A DNA stretch of 36,595 nt from Pseudomonadota bacterium (GCA_018901125.1 JAHIFE010000112.1:1-36595); one strand, 5' to 3'; counted from the stretch's first letter, positions 16,321 to 25,105 are shown. Notes: generated from the letters alone by a model not told the origin. Made by a program: numbers and translations.

Positions 16321-16462
16321 GAGCCAGTTTCAAAACGCCCCATTTTGGCCGATCTCTGCGTTGGGCGAAAATTTTAATCCTCGAAATACCCCATGTATTC
16401 CTGCGGTTAAAATTTTAACCCGCCTTGAGCTTGACCAAACTGAAACGTTTTGAAAGTGGCTC
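16321..16462 (+). mobile_element. MITE-like element, full copy (142 bp) with ATTT target duplication
   Basis: It has the same ends as the copy at 13083 (GAGCCAGTTTCAAAACG and CGTTTTGAAAGTGGCTC) and the same length. It is flanked by ATTT at 16317-16320 and 16463-16466. It lies in the promoter-side intergenic region of the ferredoxin/mnmA/mtaB operon, so that operon sits between two copies in the same orientation. Confidence 0.85.
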
Positions 16463-16771
16463 ATTTGATAGCCTTATTTGAAATATACTTTGATCCTCCG
16501 TTCATTAAAATAATACCAATAAAATTATTGCTTGAATGTAGATCGATTCCTGAGTATGGTTTCATAAGGCATTTTCGAAATCCAAAAAGTTAATAATATA
16601 TCGTTACGTTTATGCGTACCGGTTTCATGGTTTAACATCTTTGGATAAGGAGGTGTCTTAACTATTTTAGAATGTTACGTTTAATTTACAAGGCTTTTAT
16701 ATTATTAATTCAACGGTGCTTAGTTGCTGCTTGGCAACAAAAGCGCTTGTTATAAAGGAAGAGGTAACAAA
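16463..16771. other. intergenic region upstream of the CoA-transferase genes
   Basis: About 300 bp of AT-rich sequence without a recognised gene. An AAGGAGG occurs at about 16647 but is not followed by a usable reading frame. The translated leader immediately before the CoA-transferase carries GGAAGAGG at about 16758-16765. Confidence 0.5.
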
Positions 16772-17788
16772 TTGGAAAAAGATGCTAAAATGTTCTGGAC
16801 AGGTTTATCACCCGATGAAGCAAGGGAAGCTCTTGTCAATAAAGACAAGTCGATGAGAGACAAACGGATGACGCTGAAAGAGGCGGTGTCCGAATTCGTT
16901 AATGCTGGGGATAATGTCGGTATCGGCGGTTTCGTTAATGTCCGTCAGCCCATTGCTATAATTCACGAAATTATTCGTAAAGGATTCAAAGATCTTATAC
17001 TTTCTTTCCATTCGGCAGGCATGGCTCCTGAGCTTCTTGCCGGCGCTATGATGGTAAGGCCCGACCATTGTTCCATCAAACGGATCGAACTGGCGTACTG
17101 GGGCCACGAGGGCTTCGGTCTGTCTCAGGCCTGGCGTTATCTTGCAGAGCGCGGCATGATAGAGTTTGAAGACTGGAGCAATTACAATATGTCGGCCCGG
17201 TTCAAGGCCGGAGCCATGGGTTTGCCTTTTATACCCACACGCGGACCGCTTGGCGGCGACATCTGCAACACCAGCCGCACCAAGGTCATCGACTGTCCCT
17301 TCACCGGACGTCCCATCGGGCTTCTGCCGGCCAGCAATCCTAATGTAGGCCTCATCCACGTGCAGGCAGCCGACATGTATGGCAACTGCATTATCCGCGG
17401 GACAGACGCCACCTGTGCGGAAATCGCCATGGCTTCAGCTCATACCATTGTGACCTGCGAACAGCTCGTTTCCCATGAGCTGCTCGTCACCAACCCCAAG
17501 GATATCATGATTCCTTTTCCAGCCGTTGACGCTGTTGTCAAGGTGCCTTTTGGCGCTTACCCGGGCGCATGTCGACGTCATTATTATTTTAATAGCGACC
17601 ACATTCTTGAATTTCTCGGTCTCATAGCTCCTATATGCAAGGGCGGATCATCTGACGCATTGAAGGCCTGGTATGATGAGTTTATCTTTGGTGTTGAAAG
17701 TTTTGAGGATTACATTGATAAATTCCAGACCAAGAAGCTGTTTGCCGATCAGGCGGCAGAGTCCTACAACTGCGAGCGATTGGCCTGA
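16772..17788 (+). CDS. glutaconate-type CoA-transferase, subunit A
   Basis: This is the alpha subunit of a family I CoA-transferase, which moves CoA between carboxylic acids. I chose TTG at 16772 because GGAAGAGG precedes it by 6-8 bases, giving 338 residues; a TTG at 16724 lacks such a site. Family features include GDNVGIGGFVNVRQP near the N-terminus, SFHSAGMAPELLAGAMMV, and the IPTRGPLGGD and LIHVQAADMYGN segments. The catalytic Glu is carried by subunit B. Third codon positions are visibly more G+C-rich than in neighbouring genes, which may reflect high expression or transfer. The natural substrate cannot be read from the sequence; glutaconate, aromatic or dicarboxylic acids are all possible. 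Confidence 0.85.
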   Translation: MEKDAKMFWTGLSPDEAREALVNKDKSMRDKRMTLKEAVSEFVNAGDNVGIGGFVNVRQPIAIIHEIIRKGFKDLILSFHSAGMAPELLAGAMMVRPDHCSIKRIELAYWGHEGFGLSQAWRYLAERGMIEFEDWSNYNMSARFKAGAMGLPFIPTRGPLGGDICNTSRTKVIDCPFTGRPIGLLPASNPNVGLIHVQAADMYGNCIIRGTDATCAEIAMASAHTIVTCEQLVSHELLVTNPKDIMIPFPAVDAVVKVPFGAYPGACRRHYYFNSDHILEFLGLIAPICKGGSSDALKAWYDEFIFGVESFEDYIDKFQTKKLFADQAAESYNCERLA

Positions 17789-17851
17789 TTGCCGGATACG
17801 GTTATTTCTATTGCATCCAAACCTTACGGAATTAATAAATAAGGAGTTATC

Positions 17852-18652
17852 ATGACAGTTTCAACAGATTACACCGCCCAGGAAATTATTGTTGTGGCGG
17901 GAGCAAAAGTTCTGGAAAATAATAAAATAGTATTTGTCGGGACCGGCCTGCCAATGGTCGCCACTCTGCTGGCAATCCACACACATGCACCTGGCCTGAT
18001 CCCGGTATTCGAGGCCGGAGCCGTTGGTCCTCCCCTTAAGCACGGTCTGCCCACTTCTGTAGGAGACTCAAAAACCTTCACCGGAGCATCTTACTTGAAA
18101 GGCTTAAACAGCGCCTTTGAGTTGACCCAGCGAGGTTTCGCCGATTTCGGCTTTATCGGCGGTGCTGAAGTTGATATGTACGGCAACCTTAACTCTACCA
18201 TGATGGGTGATTACCCTGAAGGATACCTGAAACCGAAAGTGCGGCTTCCGGGCAGCGGCGGCGCCAGTGACATGGCCGCTTCCTGCGATAGAACCATCCT
18301 CATTGTTCCTCATGACAAAAAAAAGTTCAATGAGAAGCTGTCGTATATGACCAGCCCAGGTCATCTCGATGGCAGCCCTGATGCACGCTATAAGGCAGGT
18401 ATGCAGGGTAAGGGTCCGTACCGGCTCATCACTACCAAGGGTATCTTCGATTTCGAAGAGAAAACCAAAAGAATGCGTCTTATCAGCATATTCCCCGGAG
18501 AAACTGTGGAAAGCATTCAGGCAGCAACCGGTTTTGAGCTGCTGATAGCCGATAATGTCACCCAGTTTGCTGCACCAACAGCAGAAGAAGTACGAATGAT
18601 CCGAGAGGAAGTCGATCCACTCGGAATTTTTGTTAAACGCGCTGCTAAATAA
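17852..18652 (+). CDS. glutaconate-type CoA-transferase, subunit B (catalytic Glu54)
   Basis: The 266-residue beta subunit carries the nucleophilic glutamate in PVFEAGAVGP. It falls at residue 54, the position known for Acidaminococcus fermentans glutaconate CoA-transferase. Other family features are VGTGLPMVATLLA near the N-terminus, FGFIGGAEVDMYGNLNST and GSGGASDMA. The ATG is preceded by AAGGAG. It lies 63 bp downstream of subunit A and is followed by a strong hairpin, so the two genes form a closed two-gene operon. No acyl-CoA dehydrogenase or other degradation gene is adjacent to define the acid substrate. Confidence 0.88.
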   Translation: MTVSTDYTAQEIIVVAGAKVLENNKIVFVGTGLPMVATLLAIHTHAPGLIPVFEAGAVGPPLKHGLPTSVGDSKTFTGASYLKGLNSAFELTQRGFADFGFIGGAEVDMYGNLNSTMMGDYPEGYLKPKVRLPGSGGASDMAASCDRTILIVPHDKKKFNEKLSYMTSPGHLDGSPDARYKAGMQGKGPYRLITTKGIFDFEEKTKRMRLISIFPGETVESIQAATGFELLIADNVTQFAAPTAEEVRMIREEVDPLGIFVKRAAK

Positions 18653-18668
18653 CGCGGCAGACAACACT

Positions 18669-18701
18669 GGCAGTGCCACAGAATACTCTGGTGGCACTGC
18701 C
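18669..18701 (+). terminator. terminator hairpin after the CoA-transferase operon
   Basis: GGCAGTGCCAC at 18669-18679 pairs perfectly with GTGGCACTGCC at 18691-18701, and AGA/TCT can extend the stem past a bulged G. A T-rich but interrupted tail (TTCGTCTTTC) follows. It lies 17 bp after the stop codon. Confidence 0.75.
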
Positions 18702-19065
18702 TTCGTCTTTCAATAAATCAACAATAAGGTAAACAACCTTATTTATAGAAAAGTAAATATTTATTCGCATTAGCGAATCTCTCGCCGCAGAACAGGAAAT
18801 GATTAAGTTAGCAGGTATAATTATTTTTGTTTCATTTTATTTCTATCGCTTTAAAAAGTAAATGCCAAAACCAATAGCCTTGCAAAAAGCATCCTTGATT
18901 AATAAACCAATAATAGAAAATCCTTATCCGGTACTGTACCAAATCCTTAGTGGAGGAATCTAATTTTCATTGACAAGTTCCGTTTTATGTTATTAATTCC
19001 AAATCCTATTTATTAGGAATAATTTCCAGTTAATGCTTTATCAATATGATAATAAAGGAGATATT
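18702..19065. other. intergenic region upstream of trpB2
   Basis: About 360 bp without a recognised gene. It holds a small hairpin, ATTCGC/GCGAAT around ATTA, at about 18760-18775. A candidate promoter is listed separately. I saw no tRNA, T-box or Trp-leader peptide. Confidence 0.5.
18970..18996 (+). promoter_or_regulatory. candidate promoter for the trpB2 operon
   Basis: A perfect TTGACA at 18970-18975 is followed by TATTAA at 18991-18996 with a 15-bp spacer, shorter than ideal. It lies about 70 bp upstream of the trpB2 ATG. Pattern match only. Confidence 0.35.
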
Positions 19066-20442
19066 ATGAAAACTAAAAAAATTGTACTTTCTGAATCGGA
19101 ACTTCCGAGACAATGGTATAACATCCAGGCTGATCTGCCCACACCTTTGGAACCCCCGCTCAATCCGGCGACAAAACAGCCTATTTCCCCGGAAGATCTT
19201 GCTCCGATCTTTCCTATGCCTTTGATTGAGCAGGAAGTCAGCCAGAAAAGATGGATAGATATCCCGGAAGAAGTTCTTGAAAAATATCTTATATGGCGGC
19301 CCTCCCCTCTGTATCGGGCTTATAATCTTGAAAAATATCTTGATACTCCAGCGAGAATTTATTTTAAAAATGAGGGGGTAAGCCCGGCCGGAAGCCATAA
19401 GCCGAATACCGCTATTCCACAAGCTTATTACAATAAGATTTCCGGAACAAAAAAGATTTATACCGAAACAGGCGCCGGACAGTGGGGCAGCGCACTTTCT
19501 TTCTCTTGTGCACTGTTCGGCCTGGAATGTAAGGTTTTTATGGTAAAAATCAGTTTTAACCAAAAACCATACAGACGTATAATGATGGAAACCTGGGGCG
19601 CCACCTGTGTCGCGAGCCCCAGCAATGAAACAAATGCAGGGCGCGCCATTCTTGCAAATGATCCAAACTGCCCCGGAAGCCTTGGAATGGCCATAAGTGA
19701 AGCAATCGAATGCGCGGCTACCGAAGAGGATGCCAAATATTCTCTCGGAAGTGTGTTAAACCATGTCATGCTCCATCAGACTGTCAATGGGCTTGAATGT
19801 CAAAAACAGATGAAAATTGCAGGTGATTATCCCGATATTATCATCGGATGTTCGGGCGGCGGCAGCAATTTTGCGGGAATGATACTCCCATTTGTCAGAG
19901 ACAAAATTGACGGAAAAGATATTGATATTATCGGCTCTGAACCCACTTCATGCCCGACTATGACTAAAGGACCGTTTGCATACGATTTTGGCGATACGGC
20001 TCAAATGACTCCTTTGCTTGCTATGCATACTCTCGGACATAATTTTGTTCCCGAAGCCATACATGCGGGCGGGTTGAGATATCACGGCATGGCACCTATT
20101 ATCAGCCACCTGCTTGTAAATGATTTAATAAGAGCGGAAGCTATTCCGCAACTGGAAACCTTTAATGCCGGGATTATCTTTGCCAAAACCGAAGGATTCA
20201 TCAGTGCTCCTGAAACAAACCATGCCATAGCACTTACCATTCGTGAAGCTCTCAAGGCAAAGGAAGAAGGAAAAGAAAAAGTGATTCTTTTCAACTGGAG
20301 CGGTCACGGACTTGTTGATATGGGCGCATATGAAGCCTATCTTAACGGAAAGCTTTCGAATCATGCCTTAGAGGACGATAAAATTCAAAAAGCTCTTGTC
20401 GACATAGAACTTTTACCCAAACCGAAACAATTCAGAAAATGA
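19066..20442 (+). CDS. trpB2: tryptophan synthase beta chain, TrpB2 type
   Basis: This PLP enzyme condenses indole with serine to give tryptophan. I chose the ATG at 19066, preceded by AAAGGAGATATT, giving 458 residues; this extra length separates TrpB2 from the roughly 400-residue TrpB1. The PLP lysine is K112 in [11 protein letters not shown], the phosphate-binding loop is GCSGGGSNF, and [10 protein letters not shown] is the family hallmark. TrpB2 enzymes often work without TrpA as indole-salvage synthases, and no trpA is visible here. The following small gene overlaps its stop by 4 bp (ATGA). The linked genes are not tryptophan biosynthesis genes, so a salvage or stand-alone role is more likely; that is inference. 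Confidence 0.92.
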   Translation: MKTKKIVLSESELPRQWYNIQADLPTPLEPPLNPATKQPISPEDLAPIFPMPLIEQEVSQKRWIDIPEEVLEKYLIWRPSPLYRAYNLEKYLDTPARIYFKNEGVSPAGSHKPNTAIPQAYYNKISGTKKIYTETGAGQWGSALSFSCALFGLECKVFMVKISFNQKPYRRIMMETWGATCVASPSNETNAGRAILANDPNCPGSLGMAISEAIECAATEEDAKYSLGSVLNHVMLHQTVNGLECQKQMKIAGDYPDIIIGCSGGGSNFAGMILPFVRDKIDGKDIDIIGSEPTSCPTMTKGPFAYDFGDTAQMTPLLAMHTLGHNFVPEAIHAGGLRYHGMAPIISHLLVNDLIRAEAIPQLETFNAGIIFAKTEGFISAPETNHAIALTIREALKAKEEGKEKVILFNWSGHGLVDMGAYEAYLNGKLSNHALEDDKIQKALVDIELLPKPKQFRK

Positions 20443-20732
20443 ACAAAAAAGAAGAAACAATAACACCGCCGGGAGATGATTTTTCCATTCGTTGTCTAAA
20501 ATTAGGTCATCAGATATTTTTTTCATATTGTTTACATGAAAACAATAAGCTGCCTTGTTTTAAAATATTGGATTGCTGGCATACCTATTTTCAGGTGGAA
20601 AAATATCTAAAAGAAACGTTAACACAAAACGATTGGGAAGAAGCATTTAAAAAACCCCGGAAGCCTAAAATCCTAACCTTGGTCGAGCTTATCGAACAAG
20701 CGAAAAAAAGCAAAAAACAAGAGGAGAGTTAA
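20439..20732 (+). CDS. small Cys/His-rich conserved-looking protein of unknown function
   Basis: The 97-residue soluble protein starts by ATGA overlap with trpB2. Its first half has four cysteines and three histidines (C19, H24, C31, H33, C40, C46, H48) in the pattern [24 protein letters not shown], which suggests metal binding. A motif of this kind (FSYC...LPC...CW) occurs, as I recall, in short hypothetical proteins of sulfate reducers. The second half is a charged helix ([17 protein letters not shown]) ending in a lysine-rich tail. It lies 2 bp before the outer-membrane protein gene. Function unknown; the translational coupling suggests it is made in step with TrpB2. Confidence 0.75.
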   Translation: MNKKEETITPPGDDFSIRCLKLGHQIFFSYCLHENNKLPCFKILDCWHTYFQVEKYLKETLTQNDWEEAFKKPRKPKILTLVELIEQAKKSKKQEES

Positions 20733-20734
20733 AC

Positions 20735-21700
20735 GTGAAACTGAAAATCACCATATTATTTCTTTGCAGTATATTCACCATTATGGTATGCGTTAACAGC
20801 TCACAGGCATACGATCTGCCGGCTGTGAATTTAGGGCTTACAAGCTTTCTTGATGGCGGGCCGCCCGCCGGTCCGGGCTTCTACCTTTCACAATACTTCC
20901 AGTACTGGACTTCCGACAATTTTAAAGACAAAAACGGAAAAGACCTTTTGCCGTCTTTTGCCGATGAAGATCTTGATGTATGGATCAGTGCTACACAGTT
21001 TATTTATCAATCTGATCAAAAAATTTTACTTGACGGAAAATGGGGTATGAATTTAATTATCCCGTTAGTCAATATTGATTTAACTTATGATGTGAATAAC
21101 AATTTTTTTCCTAAAGACAACGGCGGCGGCTTAGGTGATATTCTCGTAGGACCTTTTATCCAGTGGGATCCTATTATGGGCAAAAACGGACCTGTTTTCA
21201 TGCACAGAATTGAGTTACAGATGCTGTTTCCAACCGGAAAATATGATGATGACAGGGAGCTTAACCCCGGAAGTAATTTTTTCTCTTTTAACCCATACTG
21301 GGCAGGAACTCTTTTTATTACGCCCAAATGGACGACCTCGATTCGTTTTCATTATTTATGGAATGCAAAAAATCATGACCCAAACCGGCTAAAGGGAAAT
21401 GTGGATGATACCCAGGCCGGCCAAGCGATACATGCTAATTTTACGACGGCATATCAGGTACTACCGAATCTGCATTTGGGAATCAACGGCTACTATCTGA
21501 AGCAGATAACCGACAATAAGGTTGAAGGACATGATGTATCTGACGGCGGCGGCAAAGAAAGAGTTCTGGGAATCGGCCCCGGCGGCGTATATCATTTTTC
21601 GCAGGAAGACCATCTTTTCTTTAATCTTTACTTTGAATCAGCTGCCCAAAACAGGCCGGAAGGCACCAGATTCAACATGCGCTGGGTTCACCATTTTTAG
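20735..21700 (+). CDS. outer-membrane protein of the SphA / phenol-degradation MetA-like family
   Basis: The 321-residue protein has a signal peptide (1-25, cleaved after SSQA) and is otherwise a beta-barrel-like series of strands ending in RWVHHF with a terminal Phe. [41 protein letters not shown] and MLFPTGKYD are typical of the MetA/SphA family (PF13557), whose members are linked to uptake of hydrophobic compounds. The start is GTG with GAGGAGAG upstream. It is the last gene of the trpB2 operon and is followed by a strong terminator. Import of an aromatic such as indole for TrpB2 would make sense but is speculation. Confidence 0.8.
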   Translation: MKLKITILFLCSIFTIMVCVNSSQAYDLPAVNLGLTSFLDGGPPAGPGFYLSQYFQYWTSDNFKDKNGKDLLPSFADEDLDVWISATQFIYQSDQKILLDGKWGMNLIIPLVNIDLTYDVNNNFFPKDNGGGLGDILVGPFIQWDPIMGKNGPVFMHRIELQMLFPTGKYDDDRELNPGSNFFSFNPYWAGTLFITPKWTTSIRFHYLWNAKNHDPNRLKGNVDDTQAGQAIHANFTTAYQVLPNLHLGINGYYLKQITDNKVEGHDVSDGGGKERVLGIGPGGVYHFSQEDHLFFNLYFESAAQNRPEGTRFNMRWVHHF

Positions 21701-21716
21701 AACTTGAGTTGTTACA

Positions 21717-21747
21717 AAGGCAGCGATTCTTTCGCTGCCTTTTTTTA
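21717..21747 (+). terminator. rho-independent terminator of the trpB2 operon
   Basis: AAGGCAGCG at 21717-21725 pairs with CGCTGCCTT at 21733-21741 and runs straight into a T-tract (TTTTTTT, then ATTT). It ends at the 3' end of the convergent RAYT gene and may serve both strands. Confidence 0.9.
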
Positions 21748-22362
21748 TTTAACGAACAGTTTTTTACAATATAGAGCCAGGAAATCATCGCTTCCAAGGG
21801 GAAGTCCGGTTTTCTCGTGCCGATAAAACAGATCTGCCTCATCCACCGGCCTGGGTTCGGCAATAAAATCCTGCCAACTCATTTCAACCCCTTCAAGAAG
21901 CGGTTTTACAAGTACTAAAGAGTCATTACTTCCGGTTATATGAGCACGGGCACTGCTCCAGGGCCAATCTTCCGGCTGGTCGACGTACTCTTTTTTTACC
22001 GGGTTTATCTCAATATAGCGGGCACAGGCAATCAGGTATTGTTCATCAAGCAGATGTGATGCGTACCGTCCCTGCCAGAACTGACCGCTTTTGCCGGTTC
22101 GACTGTTTATGTGCTTGGTATACCGGCCATGGGCAGCTCTAAGGCAGTTGGAAAGGGAACTTTTTTTACCGGGAACTGCAATGAGATGAACATGGTCCGG
22201 CATAAGGCAGTAGGCCCAGATCTCCACACCATGACGACGGCAGCACTCCACAATAATTTCGAAGTAGACGGCATAATCATTTTCATTCAAAAAAATCTTC
22301 CGCCCCTCTAACCCGCGCTGGATTACATGATGGGGCAAACCCGGCACTATAATTCTTTTCAT
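21745..22362 (-). CDS. REP-associated tyrosine transposase (RAYT), IS200/TnpA-like
   Basis: The 205-residue protein is a single-domain HUH endonuclease of the RAYT group. The HUH pair is H57-V-H59 in MPDHVHL and the nucleophile is Y116 in ARYIEINP. GLPHHVIQRG near the N-terminus, FWQGRYASHLL and the C-terminal TGLPLGSDDF are typical. I started at the ATG at 22362 because family members begin shortly before PHHV; an in-frame ATG at 22392 would add ten unusual residues. RAYTs are domesticated or semi-mobile transposases that process REP hairpins. Upstream sequence at 22381-22419 resembles a degenerate copy at 26144-26180, which may mark the element end. All catalytic residues are present, so it is probably functional. 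Confidence 0.9.
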   Translation of the reverse strand: MKRIIVPGLPHHVIQRGLEGRKIFLNENDYAVYFEIIVECCRRHGVEIWAYCLMPDHVHLIAVPGKKSSLSNCLRAAHGRYTKHINSRTGKSGQFWQGRYASHLLDEQYLIACARYIEINPVKKEYVDQPEDWPWSSARAHITGSNDSLVLVKPLLEGVEMSWQDFIAEPRPVDEADLFYRHEKTGLPLGSDDFLALYCKKLFVK

Positions 22363-22464
22363 ATGTAATATCCAACCCTCAATATAAAGCATAATAACAT
22401 AGACGTCACCATTACTTCACATACACATAGCCTGCCTAAATTGTTTTTGTATAATCTCATTTGA

Positions 22465-22593
22465 CTAGTACACGTATTTTTTTTCTCCAAATTCAACGAT
22501 ATCACCTGAAAAAATCTTTTTTCTTTTCCTGGTTTCAATTTTTCCATTTACTATAACTTGACCTTCAGAAATCACATATTTCGCTTCATCGCC
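22465..22593 (-). pseudogene. truncated S4 RNA-binding domain protein (YaaA/RlbA-like) remnant
   Basis: On the minus strand the frame reads GDEAKYVISEGQVIVNGKIE, then TRKRKKIFSGDIVEFGEK and a stop at 22465. This matches the C-terminal two-thirds of the small stand-alone S4-domain proteins (GGxAKxxIxxGxVxVNGxxETRKRxKI). The first roughly 25 residues are missing; immediately upstream the frame meets a stop and the sequence switches to a RAYT tail fragment. It lies downstream of rsgA, another ribosome-related gene. Confidence 0.75.
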
Positions 22594-22682
22594 GCTTTAC
22601 CGATAAACTTATGCCTGCTATAGAAAGACCGATCTTTCTTGAAAGCTCAGAAGTACTTAACCCAGCGAGTATCTCTTCTTGT
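22589..22682 (-). pseudogene. fragment of a RAYT C-terminal (DnaA-C-like) domain
   Basis: The minus strand encodes LSTSELSRKIGLSIAGISLS followed by VKRR and a stop. The intact RAYT at 23846-24853 has the near-identical MSELSRKMGFSVAGISLSVKRGERIA at its end. Only about 30 codons remain. The fragment joins directly, with a few overlapping bases, onto the truncated S4 gene, so it marks an insertion or recombination scar. Confidence 0.8.
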
Positions 22683-23744
22683 TCAGGATTTATCCTTATG
22701 TTTCATTACAGAGTGAACATCTTTTCCAAATGTTTTTCCTTTTTTCCGTTTATCAGTATATAACATCTCATTAAACACTGACTCCGTCTTGAGTTTTAAA
22801 TAATTCTGATAGTATTCCTGCTGTAATTTGCCGTCTTCTATTGCCTTCAATACTGCACATCCAGGTTCATTCGTGTGGCCGCAATTGGTGAAGCGGCAAC
22901 TCTCTGATAATTCGTTGAAATCATCGAAATTGTCATCCACTTCTTCGATAGCACCCAAAATACCTACCTCGCGCATTCCCGGCGTATCGATTAACATTGC
23001 GCCCTGTTCAAGAACAATAAGTTGACGGCGAGCAGTCGTATGTCGTCCTTCTCCGGAATTACTTACCGTTCTTGTTTTCAATGCGTCATGGCCAGTGAGT
23101 TGGTTTATTAGCGTAGACTTACCAACTCCTGAGGAACCAACTATACAGTGTGTTTTTCCAAAGCTCATAATTTCTTTGACCTGGTCTAAACCATCTCCGG
23201 TTACATTGCTGATAGCAATAATCCTGGCCTTAATCCCAATATCAGTAATTTCTGAGATTAATTGTTCCAGTTCATCTGCACTGACCAAATCTGTTTTGGT
23301 CAGAATTAATAATGGTTCAACACAACCTTCATTCGCCATCACCAGATATCGTTCAAGTCTGCTCACATTAAAATCATAATGACACGATTGAACAATGAAG
23401 GCTAAATCAACATTTGCTGCGATCATCTGAAACTCGATGTTCTTCCCGGCAGATTTCCGACGCAGAAACGATTTTCTTGGTAGCATCTTGTGGATGCTCG
23501 CGAAATTATCAGTATCGTGGTAATCCACACAGACCCAATCACCGACACAAGGCATATCAATTGTTGATTTTGTAGAATGCATGAATTTACCGGTTGCCTT
23601 GGCAGGTACTTCTCCCTGCTCATTCCTGACGGTATACCAGCCTCGATCAACCGCCGTTACACGGGCAATTCGCTGCTCAGGTTCACATAGTTCACTGGCC
23701 TGGTCTTTAAACCAACGGTCAAACCCAAGTTCGATCAATTCCAT
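22683..23744 (-). CDS. rsgA: ribosome small subunit-dependent GTPase RsgA (YjeQ)
   Basis: RsgA is a circularly permuted GTPase that checks late 30S maturation. Numbering from the ATG at 23744 (353 residues), an N-terminal OB fold (about 20-90) is followed by the permuted G motifs: G4 TKTDLV at about 149-154, G1 GSSGVGKST at about 203-211, and G3 DTPGMRE at about 253-259. A zinc site follows with C283, C288, H290 and C296 (CRFTNCGHTNEPGC). All are intact. A TTG at 23759 would add five residues and is less likely. The C-terminus is lysine-rich. The downstream sequence is occupied by the RAYT/S4 remnants. Confidence 0.93.
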   Translation of the reverse strand: MELIELGFDRWFKDQASELCEPEQRIARVTAVDRGWYTVRNEQGEVPAKATGKFMHSTKSTIDMPCVGDWVCVDYHDTDNFASIHKMLPRKSFLRRKSAGKNIEFQMIAANVDLAFIVQSCHYDFNVSRLERYLVMANEGCVEPLLILTKTDLVSADELEQLISEITDIGIKARIIAISNVTGDGLDQVKEIMSFGKTHCIVGSSGVGKSTLINQLTGHDALKTRTVSNSGEGRHTTARRQLIVLEQGAMLIDTPGMREVGILGAIEEVDDNFDDFNELSESCRFTNCGHTNEPGCAVLKAIEDGKLQQEYYQNYLKLKTESVFNEMLYTDKRKKGKTFGKDVHSVMKHKDKS

Positions 23745-23820
23745 GGAAGTAATTTCCAATTTTCTGTTTTAATTTGCATTTACTCTCTCAAGCATCTAAG
23801 ATTTTAGGCCTATGATTTTG

Positions 23821-24910
23821 GGGATGCCCTTTATATTTAAAGTTATTACGCATCAACGAGGCAATAACCTGCCTCAACCGCTATTCTTTCACCACGCTTA
23901 ACCGATAAACTTATGCCTGCAACAGAAAACCCCATCTTCCTTGAAAGCTCCGACATACTTACCCCAAGTTCGCGCACAGCAAAATAACAATATAAACTGC
24001 GTGCCTTGACCCGGTTCTGTTCCTTTCCAGGAAGAAATATCTGTGATTTATCAATACAGGTAAGCTCCGACACTCTATCAGCAACAGTATCAAGATCAAC
24101 TCCCTTAGATCTTAAATGATATTTGTGTTTCATCTGCTCATTTGATTCGGCAAGTACCGTTTCTACAAAATCTCCGTTTCCGAGTATGCGCTCATCTGAC
24201 TTCTCAAACAATTTCGCCTTACGCTTGGCTTTGACTGCCTCCCAGCCCCCGCTGCTTCTTATCAAGCCACCACCGATAAGATCGTGACGTTTACCTTTTA
24301 AAACACCTTTGTCAACAAATGCCTTGTAGCGTCTGCGGGCTGTTGCTGTTTTGTTTCCGAAAAGCTCAAGAACTCCGCTCACATCCTGCCATTGCCGGGA
24401 AACTTTAGCCATGATGCTGCTATGTCCAGAATAAGGATAATAATCAAGAGCTTGTATATTATCAACAAGCTTGGCACGGAGCGGATTAAGATGAATATAG
24501 CGAACCAGCTCAAGCAGGTAAGAATCCTCTTGGCATAAAATGGATTTATAGCGGTTCTGGAAAAGATGCCCTGATCGTTTATATCGACGGTTAAACGAAA
24601 CCGCATACCCGGTAAGCAACCGCCTCATCAAAGTTGCCACCGGAACGTTGCCGGTTTTTACCAGCAAATGAAAATGATTTGATAAAAGAGCCCATGCGAA
24701 ACAACGGCTCTTTGTTTCAGTTACAAGCTTTCCCAACCGTTTCAGAAAATCATTGCGGTCAAAATCGGTCCTGAAAATATTAGTACGCTCGATTCCCCGG
24801 ACAATTATATGATGAAGCGCTCCCGGCGCATCTATTCTTGCTTTTCTTGTCATGTTTCTCTATTAGCATAAAGCTTTCTGATTGTAAACTATAAATATAA
24901 AGGGCGTCCC
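23821..24910. mobile_element. RAYT element bounded by inverted repeats
   Basis: GGGATGCCCTTTATATTT at 23821-23838 is the inverse, with 17 of 18 matches, of AAATATAAAGGGCGTCCC at 24893-24910. The pair brackets the long RAYT gene at a distance of 25 bp (3' side) and about 40 bp (5' side). Each end contains a small GGGC/GCCC-type palindrome. The pair may be the hairpin ends the transposase recognises, or REP copies placed around the gene. Confidence 0.65.
23846..24853 (-). CDS. REP-associated tyrosine transposase with DnaA-C-like tail
   Basis: The 335-residue protein has an N-terminal Y1 transposase domain (1-180) with the HUH motif H60-F-H62 in SNHFHLL and the nucleophile Y119 in VRYIHLNPLRA. 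A long C-terminal extension ends in a helix-turn-helix region (about 285-330; MSELSRKMGFSVAGISLSVK) similar to the DNA-binding domain IV of DnaA, as seen in a subgroup of RAYT proteins. Start and length are typical. The gene lies just upstream of rsgA in the same direction but is enclosed by its own inverted repeats, so it is a separate unit. It differs strongly from the shorter RAYT at 21745 and belongs to a different subgroup. Confidence 0.9.
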   Translation of the reverse strand: MTRKARIDAPGALHHIIVRGIERTNIFRTDFDRNDFLKRLGKLVTETKSRCFAWALLSNHFHLLVKTGNVPVATLMRRLLTGYAVSFNRRYKRSGHLFQNRYKSILCQEDSYLLELVRYIHLNPLRAKLVDNIQALDYYPYSGHSSIMAKVSRQWQDVSGVLELFGNKTATARRRYKAFVDKGVLKGKRHDLIGGGLIRSSGGWEAVKAKRKAKLFEKSDERILGNGDFVETVLAESNEQMKHKYHLRSKGVDLDTVADRVSELTCIDKSQIFLPGKEQNRVKARSLYCYFAVRELGVSMSELSRKMGFSVAGISLSVKRGERIAVEAGYCLVDA

Positions 24911-25105
24911 TAATATTCTCCCAATATTCTCCGGATGGGTGACTGGTGCGGATCACTACAAAACCGCTAACCGATAGAAGAAGCAACGGGTGCAATCGGG
25001 TATTGTAATAGCGATCTCCGTAAGGGAAAAAGGTCAAGTGAAAAAGAAGTTATTTTTTACAAGGGGAGGTGTTTTTTCTCTTGACCTGTCCATTAATGGG
25101 TGACC

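Noticed and set aside
16808-17359. Long minus-strand frame of 183 codons within CoA-transferase A
   Set aside because: It is a shadow frame of a clearly conserved gene with G+C-rich third positions.
18702-18969. Riboswitch or T-box leader for trpB2
   Set aside because: No conserved T-box sequence, Trp-codon leader peptide or terminator/antiterminator pair could be found.
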